A stretch of 64,000 bases of DNA, taken from NCBI RefSeq assembly GCF_003751945.1, contig NZ_RJKL01000001.1, forward strand, positions 6,138,001 through 6,202,000. The letters run 5' to 3'. Each line of letters begins with the position of its first letter. Within the stretch, counting starts at the first letter, position 1. A program made the translations under genes and the position numbers. The DNA comes from Couchioplanes caeruleus. GTDB lineage: Bacteria; Actinomycetota; Actinomycetes; Mycobacteriales; Micromonosporaceae. The notes under the pieces are model-generated. The model ran no database searches and was not told the origin of the DNA. It was given only the letters and a program-made list of their open reading frames with translations. This document shows, in pieces, positions 36,475-45,631 of this stretch.

Positions 36475-37250
36475 CACCCGGCAGCGAGCCCCGTCACGCC
36501 GCCCACGAGACGGTGGAGGAGCGGGTCGCCGAGGAGGTTGTCGAGGAACTCGACCTGCATCCGGTCGAGGAACCTCTGCCCTCGATGAGCGAGCAGATCG
36601 CCGAGCAGTTGGGCGGGGTCCGCGGACTCATCGAGTCGAGCCTGCCGGTGCTCGTGTTCGTGGTGCTCAACGTGCTGCTCGGGGACGCCGTCCTGGACCT
36701 GCCGAAGAAGACCGCGCTCTACTGGGCGATCGGCGGCAGTGTGGGCTCGGCGCTGGCCATCGGGGCATACCGGCTGAGCCGCAGGCAGCCGATCCGGCAC
36801 GCGGTCAACGGCATCTTCGGCATCGCGGTCGGCGCCTTCCTGGCGTGGCGCACCGGCGACGCCAAGAACTTCTACCTGCCGGGCATCCTGCTCACGCTGG
36901 GGCAGGTGGTCCTGCTGATCGGATCGGTCGCGGTCCGCCGCCCGATCATCGGGTACGTGTGGGGCGTGCTGGCCAACGGCGGGAAGCACGACTGGTTCGA
37001 CAACCCGCGGCTGTTCCGTACGTTCCAGTGGCTGACTCTGCTCTGGGCGGCCTCGCTCTTCGTGCGCGCGGGCGTGCAGGGCTGGCTCTGGCTCGCCGAC
37101 GAGGCCAACGCGATCGGCATCGTCCGCATCCTGATCAGCTGGCCCATCTACGCGGCGACGTTCGCCTTCACCGCCTGGGCCGTGCACCGCGTGACGGCGG
37201 CCCAGGCGGCCGAGAAGGCGGCCGCCGACAAGGAGCCGGCCGGCGCCTAG
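36471..37250 (+). CDS. DUF3159 integral membrane protein
   Basis: The 259-aa protein has an acidic cytoplasmic N terminus (35-40 residues) and about six membrane helices. The DUF3159 features include LPKKTALYWAIGGSVGSALA, an Arg-rich loop RLSRRQPIRHAVNG and FDNPRLFRTFQWLT. The function is unknown; some members are called permease-like. Start GTG 36471 overlaps the upstream stop. Confidence 0.88.
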   Translation: MTPGSEPRHAAHETVEERVAEEVVEELDLHPVEEPLPSMSEQIAEQLGGVRGLIESSLPVLVFVVLNVLLGDAVLDLPKKTALYWAIGGSVGSALAIGAYRLSRRQPIRHAVNGIFGIAVGAFLAWRTGDAKNFYLPGILLTLGQVVLLIGSVAVRRPIIGYVWGVLANGGKHDWFDNPRLFRTFQWLTLLWAASLFVRAGVQGWLWLADEANAIGIVRILISWPIYAATFAFTAWAVHRVTAAQAAEKAAADKEPAGA

Positions 37251-37333
37251 CCGGCGCGCCACCGTCGGCCCTCCGCGGGCCTACCGTCGGCCCTCGGCGC
37301 GGGCCCTCCGCCGGTCCGCCGGCGTCGGGTCGG

Positions 37334-38008
37334 TCAGCCCAGCTCGCCGAGCTTGCCGAGGACGACCGCCCGGACCGCGTCCTCCACCTCGGTGGTGCAG
37401 ACGAAGATGAGCTCGTCGCCGGCCTCGAGCGGGTCGTCCGGCGTCGGCACCAGCACCCGCTTGCCGCGGAGCACGGCCACCAGCGCCGCGTCGCGGGGCA
37501 TGGGGATCGAGCGGACCGGCTGCCCGACGTACGGGGCGTTCGCCGGCAGGGTGATCTCGACGAGGTTCGCCTCGCCCTGCCGGAAGGTCATCAGGCGGAC
37601 CAGGTCGCCGACCGTCACCGCCTCCTCGACCAGGGCCGCCATCAGGCGCGGCTTGCTCACCGCGACGTCGACGCCCCACTGCTCGGTGAAGAGCCACTCG
37701 TTCTCGGCCCGGTTCACCCGGGCCACCACCCGGTTGACCGCGAACTCGGTCTTGGCCAGCAGGGACACCACCAGGTTGGCCTTGTCGTCGCCGGTGGCGG
37801 CGACGACCACGTCGCAGCCCGCCACGTCGGCCTCCTCGAGGCTGCTCACCTCGCACGCGTCCGCCAGCACCCACTCGGCCTGCGGGACCCGCTCGGGACG
37901 CAGTTGGCGCGGCTGGCGTTCGATCAGCATCACCTGATGGCCGTTGCCGATGAGCTCACTGGCGATGGACCGGCCGACGTTGCCGGCGCCCGCGATGGCG
38001 ATCCGCAT
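37334..38008 (-). CDS. ceoC: TrkA-type potassium uptake regulatory subunit CeoC
   Basis: The 224-aa cytoplasmic protein has an RCK-N Rossmann domain (MRIAIAGAGNVGRSIASELI) and an RCK-C domain (from about 140; ITLPANAPYVGQPVRSIPMP). It binds NAD(H) or ATP and gates a Trk/Ktr-like K+ system. It lies two bases after the ceoB stop, so ceoB-ceoC is an operon. No TrkH/TrkG membrane subunit is adjacent; the divergent APC permease is the only transporter nearby. Confidence 0.92.
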   Translation of the reverse strand: MRIAIAGAGNVGRSIASELIGNGHQVMLIERQPRQLRPERVPQAEWVLADACEVSSLEEADVAGCDVVVAATGDDKANLVVSLLAKTEFAVNRVVARVNRAENEWLFTEQWGVDVAVSKPRLMAALVEEAVTVGDLVRLMTFRQGEANLVEITLPANAPYVGQPVRSIPMPRDAALVAVLRGKRVLVPTPDDPLEAGDELIFVCTTEVEDAVRAVVLGKLGELG

Positions 38009-38010
38009 GA

Positions 38011-38676
38011 TCAGTGACCTCCCAGCCCGGAGCTCGCGGCCGCCGCGAGGACCTGATCGACGATGTCGTCGGTGACCAGCACGAAGACCTGGTCGCCGTC
38101 CTGGAGCACGGTGGAGGGCGAGGCCAGCGAGCCGATGCCGAAGCGCATCAGGTAGGCCACCCGGGTGCCGAGGACGTCCTCGAGCGAGGTGAGCGACCGG
38201 CCCACCCAGTCGCGGTGCAGCGGCGCCTCGACGATCGAGACGGCGCTGGTCGGGTCGCGGAACACCTCGACGGTGCCCTCGGGCACCAGATGCCGGACCA
38301 TGCGGTCGGCGGCCCAGCGGATCGTCGCCACGGTCGGGATGCCGAGGCGTTCGTAGACGAGCGCGCGGCGGGCGTCGTAGATGCGGGCGACGACGCGCGA
38401 CACGCCGTACGTCTCGCGGGCCAGCCGGGCCGAGATGATGTTGGAGTTGTCGCCGCTGGAGACCGCCGCGAAGGCGTCCGCCCGCTCGATGCCGGCCTGG
38501 CGCAGGACGTCGCGGTCGAAGCCGATCCCGGTGACGGTCTCGCCGCCGAACTCGGCGCCGAGCCGGCGGAAGGCGTCGGAATTCTGGTCGATGATCGCGA
38601 CCGAGTGGCCGCGGGCGTCGAGCTTGTGGGCCAGCGTCGAGCCGAGCCGGCCGCAACCCATGATCACCACGTGCAA
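38011..38676 (-). CDS. ceoB: TrkA-type potassium uptake regulatory subunit CeoB
   Basis: The 221-aa protein is a second RCK unit: HVVIMGCGRLGSTLAHKLDA (nucleotide-binding), an acidic end of beta-2 (AIIDQNSDAF), then an RCK-C domain with a terminal GDQVFVLVTDD. The start is TTG 38676 because GGGAGG lies 10 nt upstream and this matches the family's usual first residues; a longer frame exists but has no site. CeoB and CeoC probably form a hetero-octameric ring. Confidence 0.9.
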   Translation of the reverse strand: MHVVIMGCGRLGSTLAHKLDARGHSVAIIDQNSDAFRRLGAEFGGETVTGIGFDRDVLRQAGIERADAFAAVSSGDNSNIISARLARETYGVSRVVARIYDARRALVYERLGIPTVATIRWAADRMVRHLVPEGTVEVFRDPTSAVSIVEAPLHRDWVGRSLTSLEDVLGTRVAYLMRFGIGSLASPSTVLQDGDQVFVLVTDDIVDQVLAAAASSGLGGH

Positions 38677-38789
38677 GGTTCTCGTGCCTCCCGCCGGATG
38701 CGTTCTCAGGAGAGCGTGCCATGCCGCGGCGAGGGATGCGGGCCGGGGCGGCCGAAAGTCCGACGGGCACGGCCGTAGTCTTGGCGCTT

Positions 38790-40883
38790 GTGGCGAGTTC
38801 GACGTCGTTAGCCAAGCGCCTGCTGCTCGGCCGGCCCTTCCGGTCCGACCGGCTGCAGCACACGCTGTTGCCCAAGCGGATCGCACTGCCGGTGTTCGCG
38901 TCGGACGCGCTGTCGAGCGTCGCCTATGCGCCCGACGAGATCCTGCTGACGCTCTCCATCGCCGGGGCCGGCGCCTACGTCTTCTCGCCGTGGATCACGC
39001 TGGCCGTCGCGGTCGTCATGGTCGTCGTGGTGGCGAGCTACCGGCAGAACGTGCACGCCTATCCCTCCGGCGGCGGCGACTACGAGGTGGCGACGGTCAA
39101 CCTCGGCCCGCGCTTCGGCGTGGCGGTGGCCAGCGCCCTGCTCGTCGACTACATCCTCACCGTCGCCGTATCCGTCAGCGCCGGCGTGACGAGCCTGGGC
39201 TCGGTCATCCCGTTCGTCGAGGAGCACAAGATCGGCATCGCTCTGGTGGCGGTCACCGTGCTGGCCGCGCTCAACCTGCGCGGCATGCGGGAGTCCGGCA
39301 AGGCGTTCGCCATCCCGACGTACGCGTTCATCGTCGTCCTCCTCGGCATGATCATCACCGGCCTGGTCCGGGTCTACGTCCTCGGCCAGGACCTGCGCGC
39401 GCCCAGCGCGGACCTCGTCATCGACGCCGAGGAGCATCACCTGACCAGCATCGGCTTCGTCTTCCTGCTGCTGCGCACGTTCTCGTCCGGATGCGCCGCG
39501 CTGACCGGCGTGGAGGCCATCTCCAACGGCGTGCCGGCCTTCAAGGCGCCGAAGAGCAGGAACGCCGCGACCACGCTGCTGCTGCTCGGCGGCGTCGCGA
39601 TCGTGATGCTGGTGGGGATCGTGATGCTGGCCCGCGCCACCCATCTGCAGTTCGTCGAGGACGCCGCGCAGATCATCAAGGGCCCGCCGAACTACGTGCA
39701 GAAGACCGTCACGACGCAGCTCGGCGAGACCGTCTTCGGCAGCGGCTCGATCCTGCTCTACCTGGTCGGCGCGGTCACCGCCCTGATCCTCTTCCTCGCC
39801 GCGAACACCGCCTTCAACGGCTTCCCGGTGCTCGGCTCGATCCTCGCGCAGGACCGCTACCTGCCGCGCCAGTTGCACACCCGCGGCGACCGGCTGGCGT
39901 TCAGCAACGGCATCATCTTCCTCGCCGTGGCCGCGATCGTGCTCATCGTGGCGTTCGACGCCGAGGTGACCCGGCTGATCCAGCTCTACATCGTCGGCGT
40001 CTTCGTGTCGTTCACGCTCTCCCAGGCCGGCATGATCAAGCACTGGAACCGGCTGCTGCGGACCCAGCGGGACCCGGGCAAGCGCCGGCAGATGTACCGG
40101 TCGCGGGCCATCAACACCGTGGGCATGGCGCTCACCGGGGCGGTGCTGATCGTCGTACTGATCACCAAGTTCCTGCTCGGCGCGTGGATCGCGATCGTGG
40201 CGATGCTGGTGATCTACGTGCTCATGCTGAGCATCCGCAAGCACTACACGCGGGTGGCCGAGGAACTGCAGCCCACCGACGAGCGCCCGGTACTGCCCTC
40301 GCGCAACCACGCGATCGTTCTGGTCAGCAAGGTCCACATGCCGACCCTGCGTGCGGTGGCGTACGCCCGGGCCACCCGCCCGGACACGCTCACCGCGGTG
40401 ACCGTGAACGTGGACGACAAGGACACCCGCAAGATCCAGGAGGAGTGGGAGCGACGGCAGGTGCCGGTGTCGCTGACCGTGGTCGACTCGCCGTACCGGG
40501 AGATCACCCGGCCGATCATCGACTTCGTGAAGAGCGTGCGCCGCGGCTCGCCGCGCGACGTGGTCACGGTCTTCGTCCCCGAGTACGTCGTGGGCCGCTG
40601 GTGGGAGAACCTGCTGCACAACCAGAGCGCGCTGCGGATCAAGGGCCGGCTGCTCTTCGAGCCCGGTGTGATGGTGACCAGCGTGCCGTGGCAGTTGCGC
40701 TCCAGCCAGGACCGCAACCTGGAACGGCTGGACGAGCACCTCAGCCGGGCGCCCGCCCGCGGTCCCCGTACCCGCCGTACGGACATGGCGGCCCCGGTCG
40801 CCGTCACGGCGGTGGACGAGGCCGTGACGCCGGCGCCCCCGGCCGCCTCGGCGACCTCCGCGGCGCCGGACGACGCGAAGTGA
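38790..40883 (+). CDS. APC superfamily amino-acid/potassium-type permease
   Basis: The 697-aa protein has about 12 membrane helices (residues 35-470) and a cytoplasmic tail of about 200 residues with a universal-stress-like beta/alpha pattern. Segments such as FASDALSSVAYAPDEIL, HAYPSGGGDYEVA and GVEAISNGVPAFKAP match the actinobacterial APC permeases found beside ceoBC. Because it is divergent from the K+-gating pair, potassium transport is possible but the ligand is unproven. The start is taken at GTG 38790, with TAGTCT 8 nt upstream and no Shine-Dalgarno. Confidence 0.88.
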   Translation: MASSTSLAKRLLLGRPFRSDRLQHTLLPKRIALPVFASDALSSVAYAPDEILLTLSIAGAGAYVFSPWITLAVAVVMVVVVASYRQNVHAYPSGGGDYEVATVNLGPRFGVAVASALLVDYILTVAVSVSAGVTSLGSVIPFVEEHKIGIALVAVTVLAALNLRGMRESGKAFAIPTYAFIVVLLGMIITGLVRVYVLGQDLRAPSADLVIDAEEHHLTSIGFVFLLLRTFSSGCAALTGVEAISNGVPAFKAPKSRNAATTLLLLGGVAIVMLVGIVMLARATHLQFVEDAAQIIKGPPNYVQKTVTTQLGETVFGSGSILLYLVGAVTALILFLAANTAFNGFPVLGSILAQDRYLPRQLHTRGDRLAFSNGIIFLAVAAIVLIVAFDAEVTRLIQLYIVGVFVSFTLSQAGMIKHWNRLLRTQRDPGKRRQMYRSRAINTVGMALTGAVLIVVLITKFLLGAWIAIVAMLVIYVLMLSIRKHYTRVAEELQPTDERPVLPSRNHAIVLVSKVHMPTLRAVAYARATRPDTLTAVTVNVDDKDTRKIQEEWERRQVPVSLTVVDSPYREITRPIIDFVKSVRRGSPRDVVTVFVPEYVVGRWWENLLHNQSALRIKGRLLFEPGVMVTSVPWQLRSSQDRNLERLDEHLSRAPARGPRTRRTDMAAPVAVTAVDEAVTPAPPAASATSAAPDDAK

Positions 40884-42247
40884 CCCCGCCAGACGAGGAC
40901 GCCGGCGTCGAGCTGGGCCTGCCCGCAGCGGAAAACCGGAGCCAGGACCTGGTGGAGGGGGACCGGGTCGAGCTCGTGACCGGCGCGCCCGCGCACGGCG
41001 GGCATTGCGTGGCCCGTCTCGGCGGGGAGCACGGCCGCGTGGTGTTCGTGCGGCACGCCCTGCCGGGGGAGCGGGTCACGGCCGAGATCACCGAGCTGCA
41101 CCGGGGCTATCTGCGCGCCGATGCGGTGGCCGTGCACGACGCCTCGCCGGACCGGGTGGAGCCGCCCTGCCCGTACGCCCACCCCGGCGGTTGCGGGGGC
41201 TGCGACCTGCAGCATGCCGCCCCGGCGGCGCAGCTCGAGTGGAAGACCGCGGTCGTGCGCGAGTTGCTCGAACGGCTGGGCGGGCTCGACCGCGAACGGA
41301 TCGACGCGCTGGACCCGGCCGTCCGGCCGCTGCCCGGCGGGCCGCTGGGCTGGCGGTCGCGGATCCGCTACGCCGTCGACGCCGCGGACCGGCCCGGCCT
41401 GCTCAAGCACCGTTCGCACGAGGTCGTGCCGATCGACTTCTGCCGGATCGCCCACCCGCGGCTGCGGGAGCTGGACGTCACGGCGCGGCTGTGGCCCGGC
41501 GTCAGCGCCGTCGAGGCGGTCGCCTCCACCGGCGGGGACGTGACCGTCCTGGCCCGCGCCGCCGCCCGCGGCGCCGGCGCGTCCGCCCGGAGCTCCGGGG
41601 AGGCCGCGCCGGGCGAGTCGATGCTGGACGAGGCGCACGGCGGTGAACGCGCGTTGCTGACGGGTGCGCCGCAGGTGCGGGAGGTGGCCGCCGGCCGGGA
41701 GTGGCAGGTGCCCGCCGAGGGCTTCTGGCAGATCCACCCGGCCGCGGCGGACACGCTGGTGGAGGCCGTGCTGGAGCTGCTGCGCCCGGAGCCGGGCGAG
41801 GTCTGCTGGGACCTCTACGGCGGTGCCGGGCTGTTCGCGGCGGCCGTGGCCGCCCGGACGGGAGCGCGGACCACGGTGGTCGAGTCGTCGCCGGTCGGGG
41901 TGGCGGCGGCCCGCCGCAACCTCGCCGGTGTGGCCGGTGCCGAGGTGGTCGCGGCCCGGGTCGACGCCGCGCTCGCCCGGCGCCGGATCGCCGGTCCGGT
42001 CGATCTCGTCGTGCTGGATCCGCCGCGCAGCGGTGCCGGCGCCAAGGTCGTCCGGGCGGTCGCGGCGGCCCGGCCCCGGGCGGTGACCTACGTCGCCTGC
42101 GACCCGGCGGCCCTGGCCCGGGACGTGCGGACCTTCGCGGACGAGGGCTGGCGGCTGGAGTCGCTGCGGGCGTACGACTGCTTCCCGATGACCCAGCACG
42201 TGGAGTGCGTGGCGCTGTTGGTCCCCGAGACGACCAAGGTGACCTGA
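40880..42247 (+). CDS. TRAM-domain class I RNA (uracil-C5) methyltransferase
   Basis: The 455-aa enzyme belongs to the RumA/TrmA group. An N-terminal TRAM domain (GDRVELVTGAPAHGGHCVAR) is followed by a cysteine cluster C-PYAHPGGCGGC that probably binds Fe-S. The SAM-binding DLYGGAGLFAAAVA and the catalytic region LDPPRSGAG and YVACDPAALARDV (nucleophilic Cys) complete it. A poorly conserved Ala/Arg insertion lies near residues 225-260. It overlaps the permease stop as GTGA. It probably methylates a uracil in 23S rRNA or tRNA. Confidence 0.9.
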   Translation: MTPPDEDAGVELGLPAAENRSQDLVEGDRVELVTGAPAHGGHCVARLGGEHGRVVFVRHALPGERVTAEITELHRGYLRADAVAVHDASPDRVEPPCPYAHPGGCGGCDLQHAAPAAQLEWKTAVVRELLERLGGLDRERIDALDPAVRPLPGGPLGWRSRIRYAVDAADRPGLLKHRSHEVVPIDFCRIAHPRLRELDVTARLWPGVSAVEAVASTGGDVTVLARAAARGAGASARSSGEAAPGESMLDEAHGGERALLTGAPQVREVAAGREWQVPAEGFWQIHPAAADTLVEAVLELLRPEPGEVCWDLYGGAGLFAAAVAARTGARTTVVESSPVGVAAARRNLAGVAGAEVVAARVDAALARRRIAGPVDLVVLDPPRSGAGAKVVRAVAAARPRAVTYVACDPAALARDVRTFADEGWRLESLRAYDCFPMTQHVECVALLVPETTKVT

Positions 42248-42329
42248 GTCTCCACCGGCCGCTTGTGCAGGTTTTGTGGAGGACGTCGCAGTAATGCATC
42301 GGGCGAGATGCGCGGGGGCGCGGCGCGGA

Positions 42330-42335
42330 TAGACT
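42330..42335 (+). promoter_or_regulatory. -10-like TAGACT, leaderless start of dxs
   Basis: TAGACT lies 8 nt before the dxs ATG, and nothing resembling a Shine-Dalgarno is present. Spacing places transcription start at or next to the ATG. Confidence 0.5.
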
Positions 42336-42343
42336 TTCGCTCC

Positions 42344-44269
42344 ATGAGCGAGCGCAGCGATCAGTCGGCGACCGGCATCCTCGGCACCATCGAGGCGCCC
42401 GGTGATCTCCGGCGCTTGAGCCCTGAGCAGCTCACCCTGCTCGCCGCCGAGATCCGCGACTTTCTGGTCGCCAAGGTCTCCCGCACGGGCGGGCACCTCG
42501 GCCCGAACCTGGGCGTGGTGGAGACGACCCTGGCCCTGCACCGGGTCTTCGACTCCCCGCGGGACCGGATCCTCTTCGACACCGGCCACCAGGCGTACGT
42601 GCACAAGATCGTCACCGGCCGCCAGGACGGCTTCGACCTGCTTCGCCAGCGCGGTGGCCTCACCGGATACCCGAGCCGGGCCGAGAGCGAGCACGACTTC
42701 ATCGAGAACTCCCACGCCTCCACCGCCCTGTCGTACGCGGACGGCATGGCCAAGGCGTTCGCCCTGCGCGGCGAGGAGCGGCACGTCGTGGCGGTGGTCG
42801 GCGACGGCGCCCTGACCGGCGGCATGTGCTGGGAGGCGCTCAACAACATCGCCGCCGCGAAGAAGCCGCTGGTCATCGTCGTCAACGACAACGGCCGCTC
42901 CTATGCGCCGACGATCGGCGGCCTCGCCGACCACCTCTCCACGCTGCGCCTCAACCCCGGCTACGAGCGGGTGCTCGACCTGGTCAGGAACGCCCTGGGC
43001 TCGACGCCGGTGGTGGGCAAGCCGGCGTACGAGGTGCTGCACGCGGTGAAGAAGGGCATCAAGGACGCGGTCAACCCGCAGGCGATGTTCGAGGACCTCG
43101 GCATCAAGTACATCGGCCCGGTCGACGGGCACGACATCCCGGCGATGGAGTCGGCGCTGCGCCGCGCCAAGGGCTTCCACGCGCCGGTGATCGTGCACGC
43201 GGTGACCCGCAAGGGCTACGGATACCGGCCCGCCGAGGACGACGAGGCCGACTGCCTGCACGGCCCGGGCGCCTTCGACCCGCAGACCGGGGCGCTGACC
43301 GCCAAGCCGTCGGTGAAGTGGACGCACGTCTTCGCCGAGGAGCTGGTGGCGATCGCCGACGAGCGGCCCGACATCGTCGGCATCACCGCCGCGATGGCCG
43401 AGCCCACCGGCATCGCCACGCTCGCGAAGAAGTATCCGGAGCGGGTGTACGACGTCGGCATCGCCGAGCAGCACGCGGCGACCTCCGCGGCGGGCCTCGC
43501 GATGGGCGGGCTCCACCCCGTCGTCGCCGTGTACGCGACCTTCCTCAACCGCGCCTTCGATCAGGTCCTGCTCGACGTGGCCATGCACGAGCTGCCGGTC
43601 ACCTTCGTGCTGGACCGCGCCGGCATCACCGGCCCCGACGGCCCCAGCCACTACGGCATCTGGGACATGAGCGTCTTCGGCGTGGTTCCGGGCCTGCGCA
43701 TCGCCGCGCCGCGTGACGCCGCCACCCTGCGCGAGGAGCTGCGCGAGGCGGTCGCCGTGGAGGACGGCCCGACCATCGTGCGCTTCCCGACCGGCTCGGT
43801 CGCCGTCGACCTTCCGGCGCTGCGCCGGGTGGGCCCGGTCGACGTGCTGCGCGAGGAGGACCGCAAGGACGTCCTGCTGGTCGCGGTGGGCTCGTTCGCC
43901 AAGCTCGGCCTGGAGGTCGCCGAGCGGCTCGCGGAGCAGGGGTACGGCGTCACCGTCGTCGACCCGCGCTGGGTGCGCCCGGTGCCGATCGAGCTCGTGG
44001 GCCTGGCCGGGGCGCACCGGCTGGTGGTGACGTTGGAGGACGGCGTCCGCGCCGGTGGGGTGGGCGACGCCGTGGCGGCCACGCTGCGGGACGCCGGCAT
44101 GACCGTGCCGCTGCGCGACTTCGGCGTGCCGGCCGGATTCCACCCGCACGGCAGCCGCGCCGAGATCCTCGCCTCGCTCGGGCTCACCGCCCAGGACATC
44201 GCCCGCGACGTGACGGAGTGGGTGTCGCGGCTCGACGACCCGGCCGCGGAGCGCCAGCCCACTTCCTGA
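42344..44269 (+). CDS. dxs: 1-deoxy-D-xylulose-5-phosphate synthase
   Basis: The 641-aa thiamine-diphosphate enzyme joins pyruvate and glyceraldehyde-3-phosphate in the first step of the MEP isoprenoid pathway. Visible motifs are [11 protein letters not shown], the TPP site [24 protein letters not shown] (catalytic Glu region) and [18 protein letters not shown]. Length is standard. Start ATG 42344 is preceded by TAGACT with an 8-nt gap and no Shine-Dalgarno, indicating a leaderless message. Confidence 0.95.
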   Translation: MSERSDQSATGILGTIEAPGDLRRLSPEQLTLLAAEIRDFLVAKVSRTGGHLGPNLGVVETTLALHRVFDSPRDRILFDTGHQAYVHKIVTGRQDGFDLLRQRGGLTGYPSRAESEHDFIENSHASTALSYADGMAKAFALRGEERHVVAVVGDGALTGGMCWEALNNIAAAKKPLVIVVNDNGRSYAPTIGGLADHLSTLRLNPGYERVLDLVRNALGSTPVVGKPAYEVLHAVKKGIKDAVNPQAMFEDLGIKYIGPVDGHDIPAMESALRRAKGFHAPVIVHAVTRKGYGYRPAEDDEADCLHGPGAFDPQTGALTAKPSVKWTHVFAEELVAIADERPDIVGITAAMAEPTGIATLAKKYPERVYDVGIAEQHAATSAAGLAMGGLHPVVAVYATFLNRAFDQVLLDVAMHELPVTFVLDRAGITGPDGPSHYGIWDMSVFGVVPGLRIAAPRDAATLREELREAVAVEDGPTIVRFPTGSVAVDLPALRRVGPVDVLREEDRKDVLLVAVGSFAKLGLEVAERLAEQGYGVTVVDPRWVRPVPIELVGLAGAHRLVVTLEDGVRAGGVGDAVAATLRDAGMTVPLRDFGVPAGFHPHGSRAEILASLGLTAQDIARDVTEWVSRLDDPAAERQPTS

Positions 44270-44312
44270 CGCGGATGGGCGTTTTCGTTATTAAGCCGTT
44301 ACCTTTGAGGGT

Positions 44313-45629
44313 ATGGCGGCGGAGACGTTCGGCGGTGCGACGGTAGTCATCGACCTGGGCCTGTCCCGCGGCGAGCCCGACGAGTACGCCTCCCCGCGGC
44401 GAGCGACCGTGCCCCGATGGTTTCCGGCCGTGCTCATCGCGGTGATCGTGCTGCTCGGATCCGCCGCGTCCGCCGCGCCCCCACCACCGGCCCTGTCACC
44501 CGTGCTTTCGGTGCGGATCGGGCCGGCGGACCCGTACACGCTGACCGCCGGGGGCGACCTGCTCGCCCAGAGCCTGGGCACGCTGGCCGCGTACGACCTC
44601 GGGGACGGGCGGATGCGCTGGGAGGCCGGCTCAGAGGCGCCCAGCTACCGGCTGCGGATCGGCGGCGGGCTGGTGCTGCTCCGCCCGTACGCCGGCTCCG
44701 GCCGGGTCGATCGCGGCACCACCGCGGTGTCGCTGGCCGACGGTTCGGCGCGCTGGCGGCGCTCCGGCAGCGTGGTCACCGTCGCCGGCTCCGACACCCT
44801 GCTCGCCGTCACCACCGTGCGTAGCTACTCCGGGCCCGGCCGGCGTGTCCAGGGCGCCGTCGAGGCGGTCGAGCCGGCCACCGGCCGTACCCGCTGGGGG
44901 GTCACCGTCCCGTCGACGGCCGTACTGCTCGGACTGCCCGGCGCGGCCGGTCGGCCGGCGCGGATGCTGCTCGTGCACGACAACCGCACCGCCGCGGTCC
45001 ACGACCTCGCCACCGGCGCGATGCTGACCCACGCCGAGCTGCCGGCAGCCGACTACGGCCCCGACAACCCGGTCGTCGCCGGTGGTCTCCTGCTGCTGCG
45101 GCATCCGGCGACGGACGGTCGCGCGGTCACCGCGTTCGACCCCGACCTGCGGCGGCGCTGGACCCGGCCGGCCGGCTCCGCCTACGGCGTCGTTCCCTGC
45201 GGGGAGCTGGCGTGCCTCGCCGAGGCCGACGGCGTGCGCGCGGTCGACCCGGCCGACGGCGCCGAGGCGTGGTTCCGCCCCGGCTGGCGCGGCGTCGAGC
45301 AGCGCGGCGGCCTGGTCATCGCCTCCGGCTCGGCGGCCGGCGAGACCGACCTCGTCGGCATCGTCGACCCCGCCACCGGTCGGGTGCTCACCGATCTGCG
45401 CGGTTGGCGGCTGGTCTCCGGTACGGGCGGCGACCATCTGCTCGTCACACGGAGCACCGGGGCGGGTGCCCGTACCATGGTCGCGGTCGTCACCCCCGGT
45501 GAGGCCCGGCCGCGGCTGCTGTCCGACCTGCCGGACGGCACCGGGGACTGCCAGGCCGGACCCGGCCGGCTGGTCTGCCGGTCCACCTCCGGCGAGCTGA
45601 AGATCTGGGCGTACGAACGAAGGGGCTGA
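44313..45629 (+). CDS. Membrane-anchored PQQ-like beta-propeller protein, paralog 1
   Basis: The 438-aa protein starts with a cytoplasmic segment holding TVVIDLGLSRGE, one membrane helix (about residues 36-54), then an extracytoplasmic seven-bladed-type propeller with repeats such as LAAYDLGDGRMRWEAGSE, VEPATGRTRWGV and VDPADGAEAWF. A CxxxC pair (CGELAC) and a terminal C-x8-C (CQAGPGRLVC) are shared with the next two genes and may form disulphides. No PQQ enzyme residues are seen, so it is probably a scaffold or sensor. TACCTT lies 7 nt before the ATG (leaderless candidate). Function is unknown. Confidence 0.85.
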   Translation: MAAETFGGATVVIDLGLSRGEPDEYASPRRATVPRWFPAVLIAVIVLLGSAASAAPPPPALSPVLSVRIGPADPYTLTAGGDLLAQSLGTLAAYDLGDGRMRWEAGSEAPSYRLRIGGGLVLLRPYAGSGRVDRGTTAVSLADGSARWRRSGSVVTVAGSDTLLAVTTVRSYSGPGRRVQGAVEAVEPATGRTRWGVTVPSTAVLLGLPGAAGRPARMLLVHDNRTAAVHDLATGAMLTHAELPAADYGPDNPVVAGGLLLLRHPATDGRAVTAFDPDLRRRWTRPAGSAYGVVPCGELACLAEADGVRAVDPADGAEAWFRPGWRGVEQRGGLVIASGSAAGETDLVGIVDPATGRVLTDLRGWRLVSGTGGDHLLVTRSTGAGARTMVAVVTPGEARPRLLSDLPDGTGDCQAGPGRLVCRSTSGELKIWAYERRG

Positions 45630-45631
45630 CC

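Noticed and set aside
40244..44149. A 1301-codon minus-strand frame opposite the permease, methyltransferase and dxs genes
   Set aside because: It is the mirror of three well-supported plus-strand genes and shows no protein-like features.
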